A stretch of DNA of 64,000 bases. It comes from Membranipora membranacea. Taxonomy: Eukaryota > Bryozoa > Gymnolaemata > Cheilostomatida > Membraniporidae. A program made the position numbers and the translations under genes. The stretch is from assembly GCA_914767715.1 (NCBI GenBank), contig OU612069.1, positions 20,769,387-20,833,386 of the forward strand, read 5' to 3'. The notes beneath the pieces were generated by a model. It was not told the origin of the DNA. It did not search any database and saw only the letters and a program-made list of their open reading frames with translations. Below, in pieces: positions 35,301-47,300 of this stretch (position 1 is its first letter; each line of letters opens with the position of its first letter).

Positions 35301-38300
35301 AATACGACTTCTCAGGGGTAGACATAAATTCAGAAGTTAATCCAAAAGTAAATAGAATTGCCAGGTAAGCAAACACATGCAAACAATGCTAGCTATATTC
35401 AAAATCACTCAGTATCTCCTTGAAATATTGTAGAACAAATGTAAATGAAGAAAGGAGAATGCAATGTAGTCTTTCTTGATTCATATTTTTCTTTCATTGT
35501 TGTGTTTGTATACTAATCTCTATCAGTGTCAATTTCTACACCAGGCTTCAAAAACTTTGTTCATGAAACAATGTGTTCCACGGCATAAACAAATGGAAGC
35601 AAATAAATGTTGGAGTCAATTCATTTTTTTAGCCTTAAACCGGTCTTACATCGCTATCTCCCACCCGACGCATACAAAGATAATGAGGCTAGTCTCAACT
35701 TTGATCCTAAGCAAGGGAGCACTCTGCCTGAAAGAGCCTCTTCCATGGATGTGAACCCAGTTTACGGCGCCCTTGTTATCTTAGCTGATACTTCGAAAGG
35801 AAGGCTAACGGTATTTAACAGAACTGATGGTATGTACAATATTCTTGATTTCTTTGCACTGATGTTGTAATCATGAATGGGCTGCTGTGGAATTTTTGTT
35901 TCATGCATTGCGAGTTGTATTTCCTAATTGTTCAAATCATTGAATGAACTCATGAACTAATTGAGATAGCTGATCATCACTGATAATCAGGCAACTTACT
36001 GTTACTGTACTGTTACTGTTACATGGCTACTAAAAGTCTACCTATAATACATGATTAGAGCTTACATCTTTATGTTCAGGGAACATGTTCAGTGTGTGCA
36101 AGAAAGGCAACACTACTGTGGTGACAAATAGCTCATTAACGTGCAAATTTGTTCACGTGAGGACAGCAATGTGGCTCACAGGTACTACAGCATTGGTCCA
36201 TGACTTCACTGCATATGGATGGTTATTTGTACTTAGATTCAGTAAGTGTCTATTAGTTATCACTTCATCACAATAGTTTGCAGTCCACCATATCAAATTG
36301 AGAGAAATGCGTCAACATTAATGTATGTGTAATTGTATGCTGGATTGGCCCAATGTACTGTTCCTATAGCTCTTTGGAGACAGAACCTCACCCAATATCT
36401 AAAAAAATATTGGTATCTCTTATTCAAAGATTTATATATATTATTAGGTACCAATATTATTTTAGAAATTTCAATTTGGCACGTTAACCATTCTGTTTTA
36501 CCTGCGAAAATTCGCCACTACGCCTACAGCCATGACACTGGAAATAATCTGGCTGCCATGGCAATGTCAAAAACTTAATTTTTATTATCCTGTCTTACCT
36601 GACTCTGACACTGGAAATAATATGGGTTATAGATGTTTATATAATACTGATCATGCTGCCATGGTTGTGTCAATTGCCAAATTTCATTATCCTGTTTTAC
36701 CTACAGAAATTGGTGCAAATGGCTGCCAATCGAGCCCTTGTATCCATGGATATTGCTCGGACACTGATGATGGCTTTGAATGTTTATGTCATGATGACTG
36801 GGCTAAAGGGGCTGGGAACACGTGCAATCAATGTATGTATTGCCACTATATGATTATCCCCTATAGCCCTCTGTCCTGAAATCATTTTATTATGTATGTT
36901 TTAATTATTAAAACTTTCAAAAGACACTCACACACAAATAGTGTATGAAGGCATTGCGAAAACAACACTAACAACAGAAAACCTTCTGCCAAAAAATGCC
37001 ATCCTCAACACATTTTACACAAGCAATCTTTTCACGCATGCTCTTGTTGTATTGGACCTTGTTTTTTAGAGTTATTGACTCTCACTATCAAGGGCTGTAT
37101 AAGCTTTCCAATTCTTTTTCTGAATAACAACAAAACATTCTAGGTAATGACGAAAGCATATTATTTTTGAGTTGGACCTCCGATATTCTCACTGCTGTAT
37201 ATTCATATCTTTTGCAGATAATCCAAGAACTGGTAAGTGATGTTACTTAGAGACATCGTTCTGAACTATCGATACTAACCTCATGACTCAGTTTCTCATC
37301 GATCATTTTTTGCACTGTATTATTTAACTATGATGTTGGTTCATAAAGAGACATATATTATAATTTTGACAGCAAAAGAATCCATGCTTACAAACTGAAA
37401 AGCTTCCTTCTATAACACTACAATGGGCGACTTAGGGTCACATACCCCCAACACTTATGCCCTGCCACAAGGTTAGCAATATCGGATAAAAATCTGCCAG
37501 GTCAGTTGGTGACCTAGGAGTTGCAGTCCAAAGAATTATCTGTATATAGAAGTGATTCCTCCACTAACAGTAATCATAATTCGTATCATTCTCTCAATTT
37601 TTAGCACCAGTTTTCCCCACTGAGGAAGATATGGCTGGTTCTCTGATGAGCATTGGAACATCTGCAAGTGAGGCCTTCTCCAACTCTGTATTCGTGGCAT
37701 CTCTGACTTTCTGCTACCTTCATCAAACTGACAACAATTAAATCCCATTTTAATCAAAAGTCTACCCTAAGAACCGAAGTTACCTTCCTTCCTGCTGATA
37801 CCTTAATATGTTCTGAATATACTGTCTAATGTTGTTGACAATATTTTCCATTTCGTCACTCTATATGTTTTAAAATTTCGCTTTGTTGAGGCGTTTTTGA
37901 TTGTTTTATTTTGGTCTGCTTAGCTCTCCCAAGAGTTAGGGAAGTGCCATATTCAATCTTTCTTTCGATTTTTTCCAACCAATAATATTTTTGAAGGTTG
38001 TTACCAAATATGAACATTATAAATGCTGAAAATATATCCTGCGATATTGTTAGTTATTAATTATAATACAATACAAGTCTACTAGAGAACAAATTCATAT
38101 CACTGTCCATGTGTTTCTCTTCATGTGCAGTCATGATTTTTCGAAATTGGACTGTTAATAGTTTAAACTCATCAATCCTTTGCTTGCTAGCCTTGAGCAA
38201 TAGAGAATATTATTTTACCAGCATGCTGGGTTTGCTCAATATTTCAATCGGACCATCTGGTCAGTCTATCATGAACGGTTACGAAGAAGACCATCATATC

Positions 38301-40659
38301 TCAACTGAGGAGTGTTTGTGGTTGATTTTCCACACAGCTGGACATTCAAAATTTTATTTTACATGCTTTATCTGAATCCTGGTTAGGCGCTTATGAGAAT
38401 TGTCTAAAATGAAGCATGATTCAAAGATAGAGCGGTGTTTCTTTTTGATTTCAGATTTCAGTAAATTTTTTATTTTAGTTTTGATGTGATGAGATATACA
38501 AAAAAATCAATCCTTTAATCCAAATCTAGAGCCAAGCACCACGTGGAGGGGGAAATGGGGAAAAATCGGTGATGAAAAAGTTGGAAGAAGAATAACAGCA
38601 GGAAAAACTTCAAACAAGAAAACCAGTTTCTCAAAACCACCATCAGTCAATTGTAACAGCAAACAAATGAAAAGAGTTCAGCAGCCGAGAACTTTTCATT
38701 ATGTTTCGATGAATGTGGGAGTTGCGAAAATGAGATGAGGACTTGTTTTTTAAGACTCTATTGGGCAGATCCAGAGAAAACCTGGCTCCTCTTCTGTAAA
38801 TCACCCAGGATGTGGAAATTAAACAAGATTATAGAAAAATATAACTGCTTCTCAATAGCTTGTGAGCTATGCCAAGCACAAAACACCAACCGCCAACCAA
38901 TCAATGTAAGGTGAATTCACATCAACCGTAACAAAAATTAAAAAAAGTAGTGGTATACTTTCATTATTTGAATGAAAAACTGGTTTATCATTCCTGGCCC
39001 TGAAATGTCAATGTCAAACGATTGCTTTTCGAACCTCATCTGGTTTTGGGAAAAGAATCGGCAAGGCCGGACCGACACATTTCTGCTACAATAAAAAGGT
39101 TTTTGATTTACAAAGTTTAGTAGACTCCGCTGAGGCGTGTCCGTTGATGTTTCTCGTAGGCGCTGCAGGTCCCTCCTGCTGGAGGGTCGGGTCTGAAGCC
39201 TGGGATCCTATGGTGCCACATACTCGGAGGCCACACGGGATGTATGAGGAAGTCTCCTCTTGGCCGAGGGTATCTGCAGAAAAAAAGAAATGCCACTTTG
39301 AGCATGTACAACAAATCAATACGTATTGATAATTCTTTGCACCGCAGCGACGAAATTAACTGAAATGTGCATGAGTTCCTAAACTGAAAACATGAACGAC
39401 CTGCAATTGAATTTTAATTGCTTCAAAATCCAAATACAAGGTCTTCTTTTAGTGTTAGCGTACTAGACATGGTCATCTCAAAGATTATGAACACTTTTTT
39501 CAACCCATCCATTTATAAAGTATCATTATTATGTAATTGACTTGATTGAGACAGGGGTGGGAGAGGTGAAAACTGGAGTTATCTTCCTCATATTAAATGA
39601 TCTATGGAACAAATGGTTAGCTAGGATTGTCCCCTCTTGCTAATTGATAGCCAGTTAGGATTTGTCCTCTCATACCTGTAGACAGGTTTGTTGGGGTTTC
39701 CCTGAAAGTTAGACTTATCCATCTGTCTTTGAGAGCCAATGGTAGTTTGAGCCCTGTGTGGTATCATCATATTAGGTACCTTATCCATATTATGTGTCGG
39801 GTCAAGTGACCGATGCAGTCTAGACCTCTCTGTCAAAGAAGAACAAGGTGAAGTGACCGGAGTTGGCTTCTTAACTAAACAATGCCCAATAGTACCTGTG
39901 ATCTGTTCAACAGATCTCAAGAAAGAAGAATGAGCTGAGTTGGCTTTTAAGCAAAGTTGAGAATACGATTGATTCATAATAATAGTGATTTATACAAGCC
40001 AACTTGATCTGATAGCTGTAAAATCATGCAGGTTAACATTTACTCCAGATTGGTGTCGCATTAGGCTCATTTTCATGACACACAGTCAGGTCTCTCTTCC
40101 AACTTGGTCATACTGCGATATGATGAATACAAAACAACCTGCGTCACTGTGTTTGGATGCAATGTCAGCCAAGCCAAACTTGGCGCCGTGGGTGATTTTG
40201 TGATTATTAGGCGATAGAACCTCTCTGCGTGCGGTAAAAACTAGCCTGAAGTGACAGCTATCTGCTTTACATTAATTAATTTTCTGGCAAGAAATTGTTT
40301 TATTCACAAGAACAAAATTTGATAGAGAAAGTTCCATTGAAAACAATAATCTAATGGCTGAAATCAAGAGAATATTTCTGTTAGTTAAATAGCTGAATTT
40401 GACCTTCGGGGTAAATTTTCTTCACGCAGGTACTATTGATCGACAAGAGTATTCAAACGCTAGCTTTGGAGCAATGTTAATGTATAATTTCATTACAGAT
40501 CTATATGATGATGATAGTTTAATAGAAAGCATGCATGTTATACCTTCATCACCGGCGAGCCTGAGATACCGGGTGTGGGAGGCTGTGCCTGGTGCTGCTG
40601 GTATCCCTTGTGAGCCAGCTTCATCAAGTGACCTTGATATACCAGTAATACCTGTGTGA
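32305..40659 (+). CDS. Membrane-anchored NHL-like/EGF protein, paralog 2 (12 exons, ~534 aa)
   Basis: Exons: 32305-32463, 32520-32631, 33092-33280, 33551-33672, 34840-34996, 35292-35364, 35633-35829, 36080-36241, 36707-36832, 37218-37232, 37605-37667, 40430-40659. Phases agree throughout; 535 codons. The N-terminus is charged (MRRGLKVPNWREDNFEF), followed by a hydrophobic anchor at residues ~28-49 (TFTVLILIVIITVACVLLIF), suggesting a type II membrane protein with an extracellular C-terminus. Blades parallel paralog 1: LHFVDTNSCARRVVL, VGRCGNGTLDKTQYGG, YGALVILADTSKGRLTVF. One EGF-like exon (36707-36832: CQSSPCIHGYC, CLCHDDW). Exon 10 is a 15-nt microexon. The last exon ends in an acidic tail (SDLDIPVIPV), with AATAAA words at about 40711-40740. 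An alternative in-phase terminal exon is at 38530-38738. The TM exon replaces the signal-peptide and second exons of paralog 1. Confidence 0.7.
36490..36706 (+). repeat. Tandem duplication in the intron before the EGF exon of paralog 2
   Basis: The words gacactggaaataat (36533, 36608), gctgccatgg (about 36552, 36656) and a ctgttttacct/cctgtcttacct pyrimidine tract (about 36492, 36588, 36692) recur two to three times. Each duplicated unit ends in a copy of the tract that directly precedes the 3' splice site at 36706. Confidence 0.65.
38530..38738 (+). other. Alternative terminal exon candidate of paralog 2
   Basis: After acceptor AAATCTAG the sequence is open for 69 codons to TGA and joins exon 11 (phase 1) in frame. 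It would give a basic tail (TTWRGKWGKIGDEKVGRRIT ... SKPPSVNCNSKQMKR). It competes with the 40430-40659 exon, which encodes an acidic tail. No polyadenylation signal is obvious close by. Confidence 0.35.
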
Positions 40660-43625
40660 TCAGTGATAGCAAAACATAAATATGTGAGAGATATATCAGA
40701 GTTTGTAGAAGCAAATAAATAGTCGAAATCCGAGATTAATAAAAAAGCAAAGCAAACAACTTATTGGCTTTCAGATATCAACTGAATTAGAAGGAAATAA
40801 ATCAGGAGACTTAGTAGCTGAAAGACAGCAGAACATCATAATTTGGGACAGCTGGCACCCAGTCACTAACTAAATTAGTTACAATGGGCCAAAATAAAAT
40901 AGATTATTGATTGAAAATCATAGCTTATAAATATTATGTGTGAATTGTCTTGGTGCCAAAGCTAGGATATTGTGCTAGATATGTTTATGTTTTACATCCC
41001 ATTATGTTTGTTTGGTCTAGTTTTTCATCCACCATAACTCAAAACCTTGTTTTTCTGTTTTATAGATGTACACTGCGGCCTCAAGTTCATATACCATAAT
41101 TAAACTCACATAAAAACTAACAACCTAAACACTCACAACAAACAACATAAACAAGATACATCCATATGATCTAGAATGAGTTTGAGCCAGTTTGCCTGCA
41201 TACTAGTTGCTCGTCTTCCACTGGTGGGGGAGCAACTCCAACTGCAGGCAATTGAACCAAACTTGGTCTAACATGATCTGACATACCTCTGTTGGACCCT
41301 GAAGCCATCCAGCTGTCGTTAGGAGGCAGAGTTTTGTGCCATCTCGTCATCCCTTGGTTATCTGCTGACAGAGGAGCGTACTGTCTCACGGCCTCAGCAC
41401 TCACGCCACCATCATACTTTGTCCTAATACCACTCCTATAATCCTGCTCCCCTGCACTGCATAATCTGTCAGGCTACAAGATGGGCAACATGAAAAATCA
41501 CTTTATCTAGTATATTTTTTTATTATTATTTGTTGCGTTTGTATGGATCAACAATTATGTAGCCAACCATGGTCTGGTGATTTCCAGAATCCAGATGTGA
41601 GGGAGATGTTATGAATGAACAATAAACTTATCTGGTGACAAAATGTCGTTGAATGATGTTTTCTTGGAGATATTCATCCCATAGCAATTCAAAGACATTT
41701 TTTAAATGGATCCATAATCCTACTGAATTCATTCATCCAACCATTGCTAATAATCTTTATTTCCATTTTTTTCATTTTTCGCAATAATAATAATGGTGCA
41801 AACAAAGTTTTTAAAAAATAATAGATCCAATATTATATGCTATCATAATCAAGGAAGCGCTCACTTTTCTATTCAAATTTGACAGCATAGGGACGGCCAA
41901 ACTGTGCTAGTAACTCCGGCTATATAACTCATAAGTTCCCTAGAGTAAATTGTCCTTTATTATCATTACAATATGAATTACATTGATTCAATATTATGTA
42001 AATATGTTTGACCTGTAGACCATATGATACTTTCTGGGCAAACTATAGGAAGCTCTAAAACCGGTCTGTAGACTAGCTAGTATAAAGTGACCAATGAAAG
42101 CTTCAGAATCGATAACAATATAGGATAACATATGTGAGGATATGTAATTATATAAGCCTATGTACTTTGACAAATAGATATTAAATGCTGTAATCAATGA
42201 AGAAATCTAATTTGTCACAAGTTGCCGCTAGCAACAGCCACAACGGTAAACAAATATCTCACATGAGATAGCATAGATATACACTGCACAGATATTATCT
42301 CTTATCCTAACCCATTCTTATCCCAACCAAACCAATATTCTACAACTCTACAACCTAAACGATGAACAGGTTAAGTCAGGGAACTTTAATTATGTGTCAG
42401 CGACTTCCCACTTTTGACTCATCAATCGTCCTTGAAACTTTAAATGCTTTTGATAATTTTATGAAGTTTAATAAAAAAGCATTTCACTGCCGAATTTGCT
42501 TATCTATTTGCATGTAGGGGTACAATAGCTAGACAGACTTCTAATCAAGTAGGAAATCCAATGGCCTGCATTGACTTGATATCCATATTTATGTTTCACG
42601 AATTATCAATTTTCAATAAACCAGACATGCTTAGACCATGGCCAGGTGTTGGATGTTTTAACTGTGGTTAGTGAATATAAAATAAAATAATGATGATATG
42701 CAAAGTAAATAGATCAATGGCCCTCATACAGCTTTCAGGTATTAAATTTCAGACGTCAAGAACAAAAGAAACCAAAATAATTATTATAATCCATGCTTAC
42801 CCTATACGGAGATTTCATGAGTTGAGAATCAGCATTGTGATAGCCTGGTACATAGTGAAGGCGATTGGTCAGAAATACTCTACAAAATAAAGAATAAGAC
42901 TAAGTACCCAAAATATGTCTTAGCAAGTAACATTGGCTGCACCTAGCCTTGTCCCGCGGCTTTGGTTTTTGGGGTTGTTTATTCCAAATAACCGTGGCCG
43001 TGTGACAAGGCAAGGCTGCAACGACAAAGCCTCTACTATGATTTTCTCATGAAATTGGCTATAGCCATATAGAACTGGACTTTTTCGGTAATGATGGTAT
43101 ACTATATGCCTACAATACATGTGTATATAATAAGTACAGAAGTGTCGGCAATTAACCTCTGATAGACTTGGACCATCATAGGTGTTTCTCAACAAAAAGC
43201 TAGAAAGTAGTAATCAGGCATGTTATGATAGTACAATCGTTGCAGAGTGTGTTATTTATAACAAGCATGCAAAACCTAAGTCCTAAAGAGATGTGAACAG
43301 CTTAGACAAGGATAGCCTTAACTTACGGCTTAGGATGAGGTTTGTTAAGTCGTTCGTCTTCTGTAGGTGCGGACGGTGTGGGCTCGATGAGCGCTTTCTC
43401 AGGATACTGAAACTGATATGTAGTTTCTGATCTATCCCTGCCAGACCAAACATCTCTGGCCCAGTCTTTGATTTGAGAGAGTTCAGCTAAAGGAGCAAGA
43501 GAGCCTCCGCTTGTATCATCTCTGTAGTTGTGGGAGTTGAGAAGTTGGGGGTGCTGTACTGCCCTGTGTATTCCTGATTCATAGCCACCATACCCTGGAT
43601 TAGGGTGAACATGAGTTACACTCAT
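39117..43625 (-). CDS. Unknown four-exon gene, 294 aa, interleaved with paralog 2
   Basis: Exons on the minus strand: 43625-43327 (ATG; donor GTAAGT), 41456-41287 (donor GTATGT), 39934-39676 (donor GTATGA) and 39273-39117 (strong pyrimidine tract then CTGCAG; stop TAA). Phases 2, 1 and 2 match and the sum is exactly 295 codons. The protein is soluble, basic, Pro/Arg/Ser-rich and low in hydrophobics. Landmarks: MSVTHVHPNPGYGGYESGI, AEAVRQYAPLSADNQGMTRW, HKTLPPNDSWMASG, then the C-terminal block FLIHPVWPPSMWHHRIPGFR. There is no signal peptide or TM. The style of short tyrosine/proline/tryptophan motifs is reminiscent of ciliary microtubule inner proteins, but I cannot assign a family. Intron 2 contains the last exon of paralog 2 on the other strand and a palindromic element beside the donor. 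It is head to head with EXOC1. Confidence 0.65.
41172..41271. mobile_element. Palindromic miniature element (foldback family 1, copy 2)
   Basis: Ends gaatgagtttgagccagttt and ttgaaccaaacttggtct, with inner arms agttgctcgtcttccac / gggggagcaact. It shares ends with 6441-6561. It lies 15 bp inside intron 2 of the minus-strand unknown gene. Confidence 0.65.
42942..43018. mobile_element. Miniature foldback element (family 2, copy 1)
   Basis: Arms cctagccttgtcccgcgg and tgtgacaaggcaaggctg around a ~40-bp centre. Same arm sequence as 63083-63147. Confidence 0.65.
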
Positions 43626-44347
43626 AGTTAAGGAACTTGTCTATAGATAGATGATCCCAAGCAGTTTTGTTTTTTGTTGAACCTAAGAGAGTGATAAATA
43701 GTAAATGATCATCTGAGAGAATGATGAGCTATCTGTAAGGCAAGATTTCCTTGATTTGATATTTGGTCACATAGCAACAAACAGGATATGAGAAATGTAA
43801 TAGGAAAGCAGTAATTCTATGGTGATTTTCAAGAGATAACATTCATGAGTTGGATATCAGACCTGTTTCTGAGATTTTTATAGCTGTTTTTTTAAGTAGT
43901 CTCATTTTTGTGAGTCATATATAAGATTTTTCTAGCTTATATTGAATATTTTAATTCAAACTTATGAGGAAAGAAGTGTTGTTACAAAGTAACAATTATG
44001 GCTGCCAAGACTTCCGGTTTGTAGTTTTTCCCAAGTTTTATATCCTTATTTGCATAAAAACTGGCTTTCATAGTAGTATTTGGATTGATATTGTCCAAAT
44101 TTGGTGCTTTTCTTAAAGGCAACACACTTTTACCTCAAGTTACAATTGATTTTGTCCCTATAATACGTTGACACCCTAGAATTACTCTTGAGTTTTGCTA
44201 TGCAACAATTTTCTATCTATTTATCTTATCTAACTATGATTGTTGTCCTAGATTTAATACTATAATTATATTATCATCACGGCCCAACTGGGCCTAACAT
44301 ATCTTACCTGTTCCTCAATCCTCTTGACTGGATCACAGGCCCAATTG
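43626..44347. promoter_or_regulatory. Putative shared promoter region between divergent genes
   Basis: The ATG of the minus-strand unknown gene (43625) and the presumed first EXOC1 exon (about 44348, or at latest 44555) point away from each other with 0.7-0.9 kb between. There is no other gene here. The sequence is AT-rich and lacks an obvious CpG cluster or TATA box I would defend. The role is inferred from geometry alone. Confidence 0.35.
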
Positions 44348-47300
44348 ATGTTAGTAAGTAAGTCAAGGAAGAGGAGATGAGATGAGTGGTTGCTGATCTT
44401 TTAAATGATCACCACCATGTTAAACAACAACTTAAGAAATAACTTTGTGATCTCAACAAAATAATGATAATTAGATGAACAATAAGTAATATGTGATTGA
44501 TGTATTAAGGTGACTGATTTAGTATACTGCAATGCTACATCCTTCTGTACACAGGTACGCCTTTAAATAGGAAAGGAACGAAGGCCTCGCTGACACTCGC
44601 TGTCACAGAGCCTCCTAATCCTCGAGCTCGTGAGATTATACAGAAAGAGATATTCTCCACTGAGAGACTCGTTACCTGTATCAGTGTTAGTAAGGCTAAA
44701 GAAGCTAAGAAGAAAAAACAGCCAACCTTCTTCTGTGTCACTGGTAAGACTACAGTAGGCTATACATGGGTGAGCTCTGAGAGAGTGGGGTCAGGAGTAC
44801 ATCAGCTGTTAGAGCGGTGCATTCGTGGTCGCCAAGTAATGGGTTCAATCTACACCAGCCTCACATTACTCCTTTACCTGATTTGGCCACAAAGACTAAT
44901 AATGATTGAGCCACATTTCCTAGATCTTCATATAATAAAATGTGATTATATCTCTGGAAATTAATGTAATGCTAGCCTATAGCTTTATCCATTGACGCTG
45001 ATTCGTTGTTTCTGACCAGCTGGGGCTGAAACAATTGTACTTTACCTAAAAGTGATTCAGGATTAATGCTTGTTATCTATTGAAACATTGGATTTAAACT
45101 TTGTCTTACAGACTGATTGTCCCATCATTATGAGATACATTTCATCTCTGATAGACAGTGACACATTGGTGATCAACAAAGTGTCAGTTTGACAGCTTTC
45201 TACAACCTGAAACACCCATGACCCTTGAGCCAATGCATTATACCACACTTGTCATTGCGCATTGTCGATATCACTGACCTTGCATCAAAAATGGTTGCTT
45301 AGTATTTTACACTTCATTAACACTGATGCCAAAAAGATTAGTTTGTGAGATGAGTCATGTTTACAGTGACCAGTGAAAAGCCAGTTATATGTAAGATACA
45401 CATCATCAAGAAAGCAGAGAAAGGTGATGGATACAAACGTAAATCAACATGGGAGTTATCTGACCTCAAATCTGTAGATGGAAAAATCACCACTAAAGGT
45501 ATGTCTGGTGTATATTGAATGCAAGAGAAGTAACACGCGTTTGAGAATATCACATAATGTACTTTACTGAGATTGATATGAAGATTAACCCCACAATATA
45601 AAAGAGATTAGTTTCAAAATCCCTACGCTTCAACCTTAACGTGTAGAGAGATTTTTATTGCATCACTCACAACGGTTTTTGTGCATTCTTCCCTGATTCT
45701 GAAGAAAAGGTAAGTGAAAAATTATTTTAGATGATAGATGATACTTCCATCAAATTTAATTTGTACCAATTAAAGCATTATGAAAGGAGTGTAATCAGCT
45801 TCTTTTTTCCATCAAGGTTGTGAACCAGTGGACCCCCAAAACTCTAGGCCCCATCTAACTGTCCCCTCTGGCCATGCTGACATTTTTTGTTAAGGGTAGA
45901 AATACTTATCCTAATTGAATTACTTTTTTTATTATCTGACAAACTTCCTATCTTGCTCAGGTGGAGATAATCAGCAGTCAGGAGAGTTTGATGTATTATT
46001 AGATAAGTTATATAGATGGAGAGCTGACGTCGTGTCAGAACGTGACGATCTCTTGCAGGTGCTCTGGAAGGTAAACACAGATTGCATTAAATCATCATTC
46101 ATTATGCTATATGCTCAATATAATGTGCATGCAATCATCATAGGTCCGCTTATGCATAATTCAGTAATATCAGCAGTTTTTTCTTTCCAAACATAATACG
46201 GCCCAGATATAGTTGCCTGCCTTTATTTCTGGACCATTTTCAGTGGATTGCTTACTTAAAATCCAAATTCCCTGAAAAGTTTCGGGATGCAGACATTTTG
46301 ATTCTCACAATTTTTTTCTTGGCCAAATTGCGAAGCCTTGTTGAATTTCGGCCAAATTTGGTCATTTTGATACGCAGCCTTTGAATCGTCCAGGCAAACA
46401 TCATGAGGCAAGGTGACAAACCGCATCCCGAACTCCAGTGACCGCGCAAATCAAACAAGAATTACCTTTCCACAAAGAGCGTTATGCATATTTTCTGCTT
46501 TCTTTGTCCCTTTCAGTGGAATAAAGAAAATAACGAAAACTTGTAAAAATCCACTTTCTTGTTTTGCTGACAAACACATTTCTGACCAGTTGTATGCTCT
46601 CTTCTTGTAGTTGAGTAAGCGGCATTTGAAGACTGAGCCTAAATTTACTAATGTTGGCTCTTCGCTTGGTGATAGTAAGTTTGATTTTCAGCTCATCCAC
46701 ACTTCATATATCAATGTCCAGCTGGATATTTCTGGTATTGACTAGCATATCTATTGTCCTTCCATTACAGGGAAAAGGCCTCCGTTTCTCTTAAAAACAA
46801 ATTGACTTTTATTAAATCTCTGCAGATTTGGTAGTATTTTTTTATATCAATAACTACAAGCATTCAATCTGGCATACTCGGTACAAACCTCCATATAAGC
46901 TATTCCAATTAACTTGGTTTAGGCCAATGACAGCTCTTTGACTATAATCCCAGGTTATCCCTAGCCTCATAGCCTTCTAACTAGCAATTGTATCTTTGTT
47001 ACAGTATCGATCCCTTCATCACATGATGACACGTTACAGACTGAGGATGATACAAAACTGGACCCGCTCAGTGACCTAGCATATCAGGTAACATCATGAT
47101 CTAATATTTACATCAATAGATTCAGATTATGAATAAAATTCATTTAAAATTCGTCCTGACTGTTAAAGCATTTTGGCCCTTTCGATGGAACTCTCCTTCA
47201 CTAGCCTGAGTTCTGGAACTATCTAATTTGTAGGTCTTGTCTTTAGTGAGGAGATGCATTGTTTGGCATAAAATCACACCCATATCTCTCTAAGAGCGCT

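Noticed and set aside
38109-38375. Exon of paralog 2 between exons 11 and 12
   Set aside because: The acceptor and phase are possible but the peptide lacks domain character, and no proper donor follows before the stop.
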